In this document: piece by piece, positions 1-10,416 of the stretch
Numbering within the stretch: the stretch's first letter is position 1
Layout of the letters: each line of letters begins with the position of its first letter
Source of the DNA: Cornus controversa
Lineage: Eukaryota; Streptophyta; Magnoliopsida; Cornales; Cornaceae
DNA length: 64,000 bases
Direction of reading: 5' to 3'
Assembly (NCBI GenBank): GCA_026545225.1
Contig: CM048845.1
Coordinates: 125,786,533-125,850,532, forward strand
Notes under the pieces: model-generated
The model's input: only the letters and a program-made list of their open reading frames with translations
Told to the model about the DNA's origin: nothing
Databases searched by the model: none
Translations under genes and position numbers: made by a program

Positions 1-3000
1 AGCTGCCTGTAAATCTTCATGCACTACAAACTTGTAATGTGGGCAAGTCTGTGAATCATTTACGTGGTCACAAAAATTCTGAAATTCAAAAGAAAGCTAA
101 GAGTTTAGTTGATACATGGAAGGAACGTGTTCGTGCTGAGATTAAAATGATTGATGCGAAGTCTGGGCCTGGCCGTGGTGGTTCATGGCCTACTAAGTCG
201 GTGCTTTCTGAAGTTTCTCATATAGGGAACCGGCGTATTGGAGGATCCTCTGAGGTTGGTATGAAGAGTTCCATTCTACAGTCTTCTGCAGCCAAAACTA
301 CACAGCTTAAGCTTGGTTCTGGTGAAGATGTTGCTAAATTTGCATCGGAATCCTCTGGCTCAACAAAATTGGCAGCATCAATGACTACATCACTGGGTGC
401 TAGCACCAAGGAGGCCAGTTCTGCATCGTTAGTTGGTGGTGGAACCTCAGATCTACCTCTTTCAACAATTAAGGAGGAGAAGAGCAGCAGTTCTAGTCAG
501 TCTCAGAACAATAGCCAATCATGTTCAAGTGATCATGCAAAAATGGGGGGATCTTCTTGCAGGGAAGATGCACGGACTTCAACTGCTGGTTCTGCAAGTG
601 TGAATAAGATCTCTAGCAGTACATCTGGCCATTGGAAGTTGAGTAAGGGTCTTCATGGGTCAGCTGTCTCGGGTGTTCAAAAGGAAACTGGTTTAGGAAA
701 ATATAGCCTTCCCAATAGGAGTTTGACGACTGAAAAGTTCTCGCCTACGAGAGTAACATATGAGAGAGTAGCTGACATACCCCCTATGGATCAGGGAAAT
801 AGCCAGCGACTGATTGTCAGGTTGCCAAACACTGTTCCAAGTCCTGCACGAAGTACAAGTGGTGGTTCTTTTGAAGATCCTACCACCCACGATCAGAAAG
901 TAAAGGGAAAATTTGATGCCTTACAGGTTACCTGTGCATCAAATGTAGACTTGGATCCATTTCAGGGCAAAGATAGATTAACGGGGTCTGATGAAGGTAA
1001 TGTGCCATCCACTTGTACTCCATGTGATGAACGGAGCAGCGCCGCTACAGATAGTGAAAAACTGGCAGAGGCCTCCAGATTTACTGGTTCATCTTCTAGA
1101 CTTACCCCCAAGCAAGGGAAACCTTTTGAGGCTTCTTTCAGCTCTATTAATGCTTTGATTGAGAGCTGTGCCAAGTTATCCGAAGCCAGTACATCAGGTG
1201 GGGATAATATTGGGATGAATCTGCTTGCCAGTGTGGCTGCTGGAGAAATGCCCAAATCTGATGTGTCACCATTGGGATCTCCTGGGAGAAATTCACCAGT
1301 ACCAGAGGACCCTCGCTCTGGCAATGATGTGAAATTGAGACAATTGGATGAACATATAGCTCGGAATGAGGAGCAGCTGAATGATGTTGAACATAGTGCT
1401 GCTACAGCGAAGCAAGTTAGTTCTGTTGATTCTTTGTGTGTTAATATTGAGTCCCAAAATCATGCTACGCCTACCTCGACAAACTTTTCTGGAAATGGTA
1501 AAGTTTCTTCATTCGGCTGTGAAGATAAGATAGTGGAGCGCAGTGCACAACTGAATTCTTCCAGTATGGATTTGCAGCAAAATGCATGCCGCTCATGCTT
1601 GACATCTGATGGGAACCCCAGTAAACTAATTTATGATGCTTCATTGGCCATGTCTTCTGTAGATGCTATAAAAGAGGTCAATGCAGAAGATAACGGAGTT
1701 GACCAGTTTATTGAGAGAAGCAAGTTAGGTTCTGTGCAGGTGAGGAGTAACGGTGTTTCTAATTCTAAGATCAAAGCAAGAAGTCCCTTGTTTGATGAAG
1801 ATAAGAAGGCCGATTATGCAGATGAAAGAACTGTTGAGAAAAGTGTTGTAATGGTACCAGAAGTAGCGGTTACAATTGCAAAAGTTGAGAAGGGAGCTAA
1901 TGAAGAATCCCATTCTTCCTCATCCTCAGAAATATGTAGGGAGGGCAAACTTACAATGAAGAAAGAATCAGATTGTGGTTTCTTACCTGAGCAGATGTCA
2001 TCCCTGGGGACAAAGCTCCACTTAAAGTCTACAGGTGAAAAAAGTGAGGATACTCTTCCTTCTGGTTCTGGTAGTGCTTTGGGTGTGAAGTTAGAGGCTG
2101 AAAAGGCTGATGCCCTGAAGGCAGGGAGCTGGACTGAACAGATTGGAGAACAAAAATTTGATTTAGGTTCATCCAATTTAGATCATAGCAGTGAATGTGC
2201 TGAGCAGAAGTCAGGAATAAAAGAGGCTCTTAGTTACTGGCCTGGTGGATCAGCTCCCACAGAAGAGTCTCCCACAGTTCCTGTACAAGAAACAGAACTG
2301 AGTATGAAGTCTAGTGGGTGTAAGTTAGATGGTGTTGAAGCAGGGATAAAGGAACCTGCTTCCAGCGTGAATTCTTCTTCGTTGCCTGCAGGTTCAGATA
2401 TGGCTGTTAAGCTGGATTTTGATCTGAATGAAGATTTCTCTGTTGACGATGGATGCCACGGGGAGCTTGTTAAGTCACCAACTCCTGGAAATTCATCCAT
2501 CATCCATTTGCCTTGCCCATTACCTTTTCCTATTCCTTCCATGTCTGGTAGTTTCCCTGCTTCAATTACTGTTGCTGCTGCTGCCAAAGGACCATTTTTC
2601 CATCCTGAAAACCCTTTGAAAAGCAAGGGGGAAATGGGTTGGAAAGGATCAGCTGCTACCAGTGCATTCCGCCCAGCAGAACCTAGAAAGGTTCTCGAAA
2701 TGCCCCCCAGTTCAACTTTTGCCCCTTTCACAGATGGCACTACAAGCAAACAAGAGCGCCCTCCTTTCGATATTGACCTGAATGTGCCAGACCAGAGAAT
2801 TCTTGAGGATGTGTCTTCTTCTCAGAACTACATAGGGGCAACATATTCAGGATCTGGGTCTCGTGATCATAATGGTGGGGGACTTGATCTGGATTTGAAC
2901 AGAGTTGATGATGAGAGTTCTGAAATTGGACAGTTCTCGTTTAGCAACAGTGGTAGATTGGAAGTCCAACAATTCCTGGGTAGATCATCTCTGTCTGGTG

Positions 3001-3830
3001 GGTTTTCTAATGGCGAGTTAAATGTTTCCAGGGACTTCGATTTGAACAATGGACCTGGTCCAGATGAAGTGGTAACTGAAACAGCTCCACATGCCAAGAA
3101 CAATGTGCCGTTTCTATCACCTGTTCCTGGTGTCAGAATGAGTAGTGCAGATTTAGCGAAGTATTCATCATGGTTACCTCAAGGTGATTCCTATTCAGCC
3201 ATCACTATCCCATCAATCCTTCCAGGTAGAGGGGAGCAGAGTTATCCCATTGTTACTAGTACTGGCTCACAGAGGGTCTTGGGTCCCCCTACTGGTGGCA
3301 GTTCTTTTGGTCCTGAAATCTACAGGGGGGCTGTTCTGTCATCCTCTCCTGCAATGACCATCCCCCCTACTACCTCATTTCAATATCCAGGATTCCCATT
3401 TGACACCAGTTTTCCTGTGTCATCAAATTCCTATTTAGGTTCAACAGCATATATGGATTCTCCATCTGGTGGTCCACTTTGCTTTCCTGCCATTCCCTCA
3501 CAGCTGGTTGGACCAACTGGTGGTGTATCATCCCACTACCCTCGACCTTATGTTATGAGTCTTCCAGGTGGTACAAGTAACACTGGTCTTGAAAGTAGAA
3601 AATGGGGAGGTCAGGCTCTAGATCTTAATGCAGGTCCTGGAGTTGCAGATGACCGGAGAGATGATAGGTTGCCTTCAACATTGAGGCAGCTTCCAGTTGC
3701 TTGTTCACAAGCCTTGGCAGACGACTCATTGAAGATGTATCAGATGGCAGGTGGTGTACTCAAGAGAAAGGAGCCTGATGGCGGATGGGATGGAGACCGG
3801 ATTAGATACAAGCAACCCTCATGGCAATAA
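1..3830 (+). CDS. SUO: SUO-like BAH/TFIIS-N domain protein, C-terminal ~1275 residues (5' end outside window)
   Basis: The frame is open from base 3, so the gene runs in from the left; the GTG at 39 is internal and is not a start. The first ~60 visible residues are the end of a TFIIS N-terminal (TFS2N/LW) domain, including the stretch NLHALQTCNVGKSVNHLR and a basic helix ending near base 190. The rest is low-complexity and Ser-rich. Near the C terminus it has five DLN motifs (bases 2421, 2775, 2892, 3039 and 3621), two of them of the DLNxxP type, and two Gly-Trp pairs (bases 2637 and 3783). Stop is TAA at 3828. Family knowledge: Arabidopsis SUO has an N-terminal BAH domain, TFS2N and GW pairs, and was linked to microRNA-guided translational repression. 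The BAH domain would lie in the missing 5' part. The long uninterrupted final exon fits this family. Identification is firm; function in this species is inferred. Confidence 0.93.
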   Translation, partial: LPVNLHALQTCNVGKSVNHLRGHKNSEIQKKAKSLVDTWKERVRAEIKMIDAKSGPGRGGSWPTKSVLSEVSHIGNRRIGGSSEVGMKSSILQSSAAKTTQLKLGSGEDVAKFASESSGSTKLAASMTTSLGASTKEASSASLVGGGTSDLPLSTIKEEKSSSSSQSQNNSQSCSSDHAKMGGSSCREDARTSTAGSASVNKISSSTSGHWKLSKGLHGSAVSGVQKETGLGKYSLPNRSLTTEKFSPTRVTYERVADIPPMDQGNSQRLIVRLPNTVPSPARSTSGGSFEDPTTHDQKVKGKFDALQVTCASNVDLDPFQGKDRLTGSDEGNVPSTCTPCDERSSAATDSEKLAEASRFTGSSSRLTPKQGKPFEASFSSINALIESCAKLSEASTSGGDNIGMNLLASVAAGEMPKSDVSPLGSPGRNSPVPEDPRSGNDVKLRQLDEHIARNEEQLNDVEHSAATAKQVSSVDSLCVNIESQNHATPTSTNFSGNGKVSSFGCEDKIVERSAQLNSSSMDLQQNACRSCLTSDGNPSKLIYDASLAMSSVDAIKEVNAEDNGVDQFIERSKLGSVQVRSNGVSNSKIKARSPLFDEDKKADYADERTVEKSVVMVPEVAVTIAKVEKGANEESHSSSSSEICREGKLTMKKESDCGFLPEQMSSLGTKLHLKSTGEKSEDTLPSGSGSALGVKLEAEKADALKAGSWTEQIGEQKFDLGSSNLDHSSECAEQKSGIKEALSYWPGGSAPTEESPTVPVQETELSMKSSGCKLDGVEAGIKEPASSVNSSSLPAGSDMAVKLDFDLNEDFSVDDGCHGELVKSPTPGNSSIIHLPCPLPFPIPSMSGSFPASITVAAAAKGPFFHPENPLKSKGEMGWKGSAATSAFRPAEPRKVLEMPPSSTFAPFTDGTTSKQERPPFDIDLNVPDQRILEDVSSSQNYIGATYSGSGSRDHNGGGLDLDLNRVDDESSEIGQFSFSNSGRLEVQQFLGRSSLSGGFSNGELNVSRDFDLNNGPGPDEVVTETAPHAKNNVPFLSPVPGVRMSSADLAKYSSWLPQGDSYSAITIPSILPGRGEQSYPIVTSTGSQRVLGPPTGGSSFGPEIYRGAVLSSSPAMTIPPTTSFQYPGFPFDTSFPVSSNSYLGSTAYMDSPSGGPLCFPAIPSQLVGPTGGVSSHYPRPYVMSLPGGTSNTGLESRKWGGQALDLNAGPGVADDRRDDRLPSTLRQLPVACSQALADDSLKMYQMAGGVLKRKEPDGGWDGDRIRYKQPSWQ

Positions 3831-4938
3831 GGTACAAATGCATCAAACCTGTTAAGGACTGGTGAGCCATCTATCCAAGCTTCTATTAATAGTAATTGGG
3901 ATGTTGATGATGGAGTTTACATTAAACATTGGATGCACTTTGAAGTCTTGTGAGAAATAATGAAATTGTGTTTTTCGTGACATATGAAAGTATACAAGTG
4001 CATCTTTCAGAATGGAGCTTATTTAGTGCATCTTTCAGAATGGAGCTTATTTAGGAACAGAGCCATCAACAGCATATGCTTGTAAGAATTTAAATTGTTG
4101 TACTAGTTTTAGATTTATTTATTTTTCCTCGCTTTTTAAATATGGTATTGTACATGCAATGATATAGAATGTCTGTAGAAGGAAAATGAATGTTTTAGAT
4201 ATCCAAAAAAAAAAAAATCCTTGGTATGTGAAATACGCCAACATATTCTTCATATTTGTGGGGTGGCGGCCAAGCATTCAATTGCTCTACCTTGCTGGAA
4301 TTTTCGTTATGCCTTGAACTCAACTTTCTTTTTGGGAATGTTTGTTTTCTCTCTCATTAGATCTTATTTTTTTCAAGTAAACATGATTTCTCCTGCATGT
4401 TTACTGCATATTGATTTTTAGGAAACAACGATATCTTTTTATAATTCTTGTAAAAAAAATTGCTGTTTTTGTGCTTTTCCATTTTTACCCCCGTGTATGA
4501 ACTCTTATGCAGTTCTTTGTGGCCTGCAAAAAGCAATCAGTCGGTCATCTTGCTGATCAGAGTTTGACGGCCAGGTCAGAAATGAGTTGGTCATGAACCA
4601 CTTTATTCCTGCTGCAGAGCTCTTAACTGGAAGACCACCTGGTTCCTGAAAGCACCTTTGTGGGTCAAGTCAGTTCCTCTGTAGATAATTTAACTTCTGA
4701 AAAGCATGTAGTACATGTATCACCATAAAACTGTAGAATAGGGCTGATGTACCAATTGTGTCAACGCCGGCTGTCGCTGGCGGCTCCAATCCTTACCCAA
4801 TCATTCTGATGAGATGGGGGAGGGATTGGATGGATGATGTATTAAGTGCCCAGGATGAAGATGATGGGTTCTTATTATCTTCATTAATTATTTTTCCCCT
4901 TCGGTTGTTACATACATAGAGTTCTGTAGTCCTGACTA
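3831..4938 (+). other. 3' UTR and downstream flank of the SUO-like gene
   Basis: No coding sequence is recognised. A 28-bp unit is directly duplicated at 3997-4024 and 4025-4052, within the probable 3' UTR. An A-rich run near 4205 and T-rich DNA follow. The polyadenylation site cannot be fixed from sequence alone. Confidence 0.5.
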
Positions 4939-5348
4939 TCAAATTTTGGTATTTTATCACATTCTGGAGAATGACATTGCATAGAGCAACCACTGTATGT
5001 CATGTGAAATGTGATGTGTTTCAAATTTTGGTATTTTATCACTTTCTGGAGAATGATATTGCATAGAGCAACCACTGTATGTCATGTGAAATGTGATGTG
5101 TTTCAAATTTTAATATTTTATCACATTCTGGAGAATGATATTGCATAGAGCAACCACTGTATGCCATGTGAAATGTGATGTGTTTCAAATTTTGGTATTT
5201 TATCACATTCTGGAGAATGATATTGCATAGAGCAACCACTGTATGTCATGTGAAATGTGATGTGTTTCCAATTTTGGTATTTTTTCACATTCTGGAGAAA
5301 GATGTTGCATAGAGCAACCACTGTATGTCTTATGTAATGTGATGTGTT
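4939..5348. repeat. Tandem repeat, five copies of an 82-bp unit
   Basis: Copies begin at 4939, 5021, 5103, 5185 and 5267, each exactly 82 bp after the last, and the start of a sixth unit is visible at 5349. Copies differ by a few substitutions; the last is the most diverged. The unit holds TTCTGGAGAATGA and GCATAGAGCAACCACTGTAT. The period is not a multiple of three, and the open frames across it on the minus strand only reflect the repeat. Confidence 0.97.
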
Positions 5349-5427
5349 TCCAATTTTTTTATCTTTGTTCAATCTTTTATTCTCTCCCCTCCCTCCATAG
5401 TCCATACCAAATCGTCACCATCACCAT

Positions 5428-5519
5428 CACCACTAGTGTTTGATGTTTCATTTATTATAAATTTTGAACTACTCACCACTAGTGTTTGATGTTTCATTTA
5501 TTATAAATTTTGAACTGTT
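5428..5519. repeat. Direct duplication, 46-bp period, two copies
   Basis: A segment starting CACCACTAGTGTTTGATG occurs at 5428 and again at 5474. The two copies are nearly identical over about 43 bp. A short CAC/CAT-rich tract lies just before the first copy. Confidence 0.9.
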
Positions 5520-5945
5520 CTGTTGGACAAGGTGCTGATGCACTTCCAAACGCAACCTAATGGCAAATTGCAAAGAACCCCCTCTTGCAACTATCCATCT
5601 AAACTAAATTCATGCTAAATAGCTTTCAATCCATCCTATTAGCATATTAAACCAGAGTTATCAACTCCCTTGTGATCCTAGAACTGATATGATCCATTCG
5701 AATCTATGTTGTTCATCTCCAAACTCTTAGACACTATACATGCCCTTACCCAAAAAAGAAAAAAAAGAAGAAAAAGGACAGTTATGCATGGTCAGTGTCA
5801 TGGTAACTTGAACTCTTTAATTAAATTGACAATTGTATGATCATTGCAATGAGCTGAACCACCATCATTGATAAGCCACCAGCAACTTCACCAAGATTAT
5901 CGACTAATTCAATTGTAACAGATTGTCAACTATCAACTTCTTCCA

Positions 5946-6712
5946 GGTGGCAGTTCCAACTAAAATTGTAAATAAGGATGGCGAGGACAGTTCTCAGACG
6001 CTCTATTTTTGTTCACACAACTTCACCCTCATGTTCATCCCGTCAACATTCTTAGTGATCAGCGAGGAGAGACTAATCAATGGTTCTTCATCTGGCTCTT
6101 TCAACTTACACCTAGACAGAATTGACGACAAATGGTCTCAAAAACTTCAAGTTACAGATTCCTCTATCATCTCCCATGCCCACTGGTTCTTCCGACCCAA
6201 CTACCTATACAAGGGCGGCAATCTAATAGGATGCGTGCATTGCAGCGACCTGAATGTCGCGCATCTCGGGTTTGACTTTGCCCTCCGTAAGGCTTTCCAT
6301 ACTGGCCTCGAGTTCATCAATGGCTGTAAGGAATGCAAGGTATTAACGACTCTGGTAAGGACATTCTCACCAGCACATTTTGAGAATGGGACTTGGAACA
6401 CTGGGCAACAGGACCAGTCCCCTGGGTGATGGCGAAATTGGCTTGGGAGGTTTTGAGTGGGAATTGAGGACTGCTCAAGTGGAAGAAGTAGAAAGAGTGA
6501 GAAAAGGAGAGGAGAGAGGACAGAGGTTTGTTGTGTTGGATGTCACAATGGTCATGCTAATGAGACCTGATGGACACCCTGGGATAATCAATGGATGAAG
6601 GGTATCAATGACTGTCTACATTTGTGTTTGTCCGGGGCTTATCGATGCATGGAATGATTAGTTGAAGGCAGTGCTGAAAAAGGAAGCTGGTTTACCACTT
6701 GAGGCTGGTTGA
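5946..6712 (+). pseudogene. Trichome birefringence-like (TBL, PC-esterase) gene fragment, broken
   Basis: The translation matches the C-terminal half of TBL/DUF231 proteins, Golgi polysaccharide O-acetyltransferases. Recognisable pieces are the RTFSPAHFENGTWNTG block (about 6354-6400), VLDVTMVMLMRPDGHPG (about 6527-6583), and the DxxH catalytic motif as NDCLH (about 6607-6621). The blocks lie in different frames: the first in the frame of 5946-6429, the second shifted by one from about 6400 to 6598, the next in a third frame after 6598. A further shift follows near 6632, with an in-frame stop near 6657. The N-terminal GDS half is absent. The fragment begins right after TTCTTCCAG, which looks like a 3' splice site, so it probably derives from a genomic copy and not a processed transcript. 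It cannot encode a working enzyme. Confidence 0.88.
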
Positions 6713-8449
6713 GATAAATTCAGTTTAAGCGCCACACTGAGAATCTCCCTCAGCTCTCTCACAATGAAATCTGATACAGATTTACCAAATAGAAGCTAGG
6801 TCCTAATCAATGAGGTTAAGTTTAAGCAATTCAATTAAAAATGAGGTATGGAGAAATGAAAGCACTACAAACAGGTACAGTTTAGATGGGTCATGAGAAT
6901 CTATATAAACGAAGGTCTTGGTGGGGCAGAAGCAATGATGTTATAGGCCTACGGAATTCAAGCAAACAGACCTTACTGTTGTTCTCAACTAATCAGATCA
7001 AAATAACCAATAAACTATCATTTAGAGTTGGAAACATAACCAAACACATTTCTTTGTTTCAATACTGAAAAAGCTATTTTCCTGTATCTTGCACAAACAA
7101 TAACAAGGCAAAGATAAAAAGATACGTGTACAAGAACTGACTGAGCATCTAAGAACCATCATCTAAAGCAGGAGCGGCACTGCAAGATATGAAATTCATT
7201 TACCTCTCCTCCATGAATTCCATCAATGGACCCAACTCCATCATTCATGTCTTTTATATATCAATAAATGTACAATGTATTGCTGATATCCTCAGCAAAA
7301 ATTCAAAATGACTTGAGACTTGTTAAAGCTTTTTATAGTCTGCCAATCCAGCATATAAAACCTCCCAAACCTGAATAAACTCATCTGAAGCAAGCCAGTG
7401 AAGAACTACTTCACTGGTACCTTTTCTTTATTTGGTTGGTATTTCACGGGTACCATAAGAATCTAATTCAAACCAAATACATAGGTTGATGATTTAGATA
7501 ATACTCGATAGTTCTTCAAATAAGATGCAACTATAAAAAAGGTTTGTAGAATTTTGTACAAACAAAAACAAGTCTACTGCTGATAAAACCAATAACAGAA
7601 ATGGATTCCAAAAAGTCATCAGTTTGCCACTACTTATTATACATGTCTGGACAATTAGATATAAGGCAAAAAAGAAACTCCATCACTATAAATTATTTTT
7701 TAATAAAAAATACATATAAAGCACAGCTTCTCTTATAGCTGTTTTATGAATTTGTTCTTTAATTTATGAATCGCTCCTCAACCTTTCAAATGATCACCTA
7801 TTCCTGTGCCTTCTTTTTCCTACTCCCAACTCTAAAAACTCTCCAAAAGTTATATAAATCCCCCACTAATATGGGAAACACCTATGTATCCCAAACAAGG
7901 CCAACAAAGAGGACCTAATTCCCAAGTTGGTTTCCGAGGTCTTTATGGATTGTCAACCATATATGACAAGCAAAGGTTCATGCTTCTCTATCTCATGAAC
8001 ATCAATCTTACATTCTCCTCATTTCAATTTGTAGTTCTCCCAGAGAGTACAATTTACGTAATCAATCTTAGTCCTTTTAAAATTAGAACCTTTTGAAATT
8101 AAAATCTCTCTCCACAAGTTGACTAGTACAATTTACCAAAACTAATTACATCAAGTACAGTTAGATGCAACATGCGCTATGGTTTCTCTTCCTGTATATG
8201 ACCACTCAATGCGTCAAATTTTTATCGGCAAAAGGATACAGTTCAGTTGTTAATTGAAACCTGAAAATCACACTGAATTTTCTCATTGTGTATCCATCAT
8301 ATATGCACTATATCATATTACTAGTACTATAATTTGCTCCAAGTCATTACATCTTTAAATATCTCTCCTATTTCTTACATATAGAGGTCCTAAATGAAAT
8401 TATTCTTCATCTATGTTACTTGGACTCAAGTACGTATATCGGGTGGGGG
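6713..8449. other. Intergenic DNA, no gene recognised
   Basis: AT-rich sequence with no long open frame of recognisable family, no tandem array and no clear transposon ends. Short open frames here have no domain that I recognise. Confidence 0.5.
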
Positions 8450-8980
8450 TAGGGATGGCAATTTAAACCACCCCAGTGAGGAATCGCCCTGCCTCGCCCT
8501 ACCCCGTTTAAACTGATTATGGAGGAGGCAAAATGGTTCTGGGATGGTTATGGGGGTGAGGGGGAAAAACCTGCGAAGTTGCAGGGCGGAGATGGAGATA
8601 GGCACTCCCACCCCGCCATGCCCCACTCCGCCCCGTTTATATTTTATATTTACTATATTGCCCTTATATATATAATACACATATAAAATTACTCTTATAT
8701 AGTTATATATAAAAGATTTACTAGTTCAAATCTGATTGACGGTGCACATGTAAATTACTAAGGACCTTATCACATAAGAGTGTAAAGACTAAAAAGAGCA
8801 CAATTACAAAAGTAATCCCTTAAAAAAAGTTCTTAAAAAAAACGTGCCCCGCCCCATTTACGTCTCCCCTGCCCCGCCTTGCCCTGATTATTAAATAGAG
8901 TGGGGCGGGGATGGGGGGAGCTTTTCTAAATGGGGATGGGGAAGGGAACCCGCCCCATACCTACCCTATTGCCATCCCTA
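8450..8980. mobile_element. hAT-type non-autonomous element (MITE), 531 bp
   Basis: The ends are a 13-bp perfect terminal inverted repeat, TAGGGATGGCAAT at 8450-8462 and its complement at 8968-8980. They are flanked by 8-bp sequences differing at one base, GGTGGGGG (8442-8449) and GGTAGGGG (8981-8988), as expected for a hAT target duplication. The subterminal regions are G/C-rich (CCCCGCCCC-like blocks) in an otherwise AT-rich region. No transposase coding sequence is present. Confidence 0.85.
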
Positions 8981-9110
8981 GGTAGGGGTATATGCCTATA
9001 TTTCGGATCTCCTTGGATCCTAAATCTGATACAAGGGACTAAACTTGAAATGTGTCCAAAAGTTAGATATGAGTAAGTAAACATGTCCTCCACGTTAGAT
9101 GTTATATATT

Positions 9111-9318
9111 GCCCTGTTTGGCAGAGCTTTTGCTTCGGCTTTTACGCAGAAGAAAAAGAGAAGCAGAAGCTAAATCAGGAAGCTGGTACCCCCCAGCTTC
9201 CTTTAAACGCTCTTTTTGGACTCCGAAACTCTTCTGCCTTACTAATCCAAACACTCCAAAACGGCTTTTGAGTTTCAAAAGCCAAAAGCCGCTCTTCAAA
9301 AGCCAATCCAAACAGGGC
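9111..9318. mobile_element. Small inverted-repeat element (MITE), ~208 bp
   Basis: GCCCTGTTTGG at 9111-9121 is matched by its complement CCAAACAGGGC at 9308-9318, and AGCCAATCC/GGCTTTT-type blocks recur inside the right half. This GCCCTGTTTGG-type end is common among plant hAT and PIF/Harbinger MITEs. A target duplication could not be settled, so the superfamily stays open. Confidence 0.6.
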
Positions 9319-9948
9319 CTATGTTAAAGAGGTTTCAATCTATCTCACAAGCTATCAAATTTGAGCTTTTATTTTCTTCTTCCATAATTACATATAGAGA
9401 ATTGTGGTACCTAAATTGGATGTGTGTTGAACACATCCAATATCTATACCCATGTCATATCGTACCAACACCATTACATTGAAAAAAATAGGAGAGTCCA
9501 AGTAATACAGCTCTTCACAATTAAAATCTCACTAAACATTTCATCAACCAAGACACCCTTCATTCCCCCATATACTTCCAAACCTCAATTAATAGACCGT
9601 CCATCAGCATTTTATCAAACCATTGCAATCTTAAACATTATAATTCTGAGGGGAAAATTTATTTCCTAATATCATAAAAGTACCCAAATCCTCCAAATTT
9701 AAGCACCTAAGAAAATTTCCATTTAACAATTCTCAGAAGTAGGTCTTCCACCTTTCTTTATTGTTTTCCTGAGCCTTGACTAAAAACCTTTGATCAAGAA
9801 AAAAACATATACTAGCAAATGACAATGTATATGTCAAGTAGAAAAAAAAGAATCTTAAATCTGGGAGCATTCCATAATATTTCTATTTAAATTACAAAGA
9901 AAATCAGTGGAATTAGATATCTGAAAATTAGATACAGAATGTTTGGAT
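9319..9948. other. Intergenic DNA, no gene recognised
   Basis: AT-rich spacer between two miniature elements. No coding, RNA or repeat feature was recognised. Confidence 0.5.
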
Positions 9949-9957
9949 AATGCTTTA

Positions 9958-10407
9958 GGGTTAAGTGCAAAAAAACCCCTCACTATATACAGAATGTGCA
10001 AAGTGCAAATACCCACCCCTCCACCCCCGATGTCCAATTAACCCCCCTACAGTTTTCAAAATGTGCAAATAAGGACAAATCATCAATTTGCCGGTACCGG
10101 AGTTAGAAAATGACCTTACAGTATTAAAAAAAAAAAGATGTAAAATGTGCAAAATGGACAAAGGATTTTTCGACCAACAAGGAGGCTATTTGCACATTTT
10201 CTATATAGTGAGAGTTTTTTTTGCACTTAACCCTATAAAGTGCAAAGGGTAATCTCAAAATTTTAAAAATATATTAAGACAAACATGACGGTCAACGGTT
10301 ATTTTTGAATAGAAATTCGCTGGAGGGGAGTTATATGAGCATACTAAACTGTAAGAGTATTTTTTGCACATTCTGTATACAGTGAGAGTGTTTTTTGCAC
10401 TTAACCC
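9958..10407. mobile_element. Mutator-like non-autonomous element with 9-bp target duplication
   Basis: The left end begins GGGTTAAGTGCAAAAAA (9958) and the right end is its inverted match ending CACTTAACCC (10407). Both are flanked by the identical 9-bp AATGCTTTA (9949-9957 and 10408-10416), the target-duplication length of Mutator-like elements. The terminal repeats extend about 45 bp with mismatches. A second copy of the right-end sequence lies inside at 10189-10233, so the right end has been duplicated or a nested partial copy is present. No transposase is encoded. Confidence 0.85.
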
Positions 10408-10416
10408 AATGCTTTA

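Noticed and set aside
39-41. GTG as a start codon for the first gene
   Set aside because: The same frame is open to the left edge and the residues before it (LPVNLHALQTCN) belong to the TFS2N domain, so the gene simply enters from outside.
4939-5348. CRISPR-like array
   Set aside because: The whole 82-bp unit is conserved with no variable spacers, and the host is a plant nuclear genome.
4793-5405. Several 60-90 codon open frames on the minus strand
   Set aside because: They are products of the 82-bp tandem repeat, repeat the same peptide in shifting frames, and match no family.
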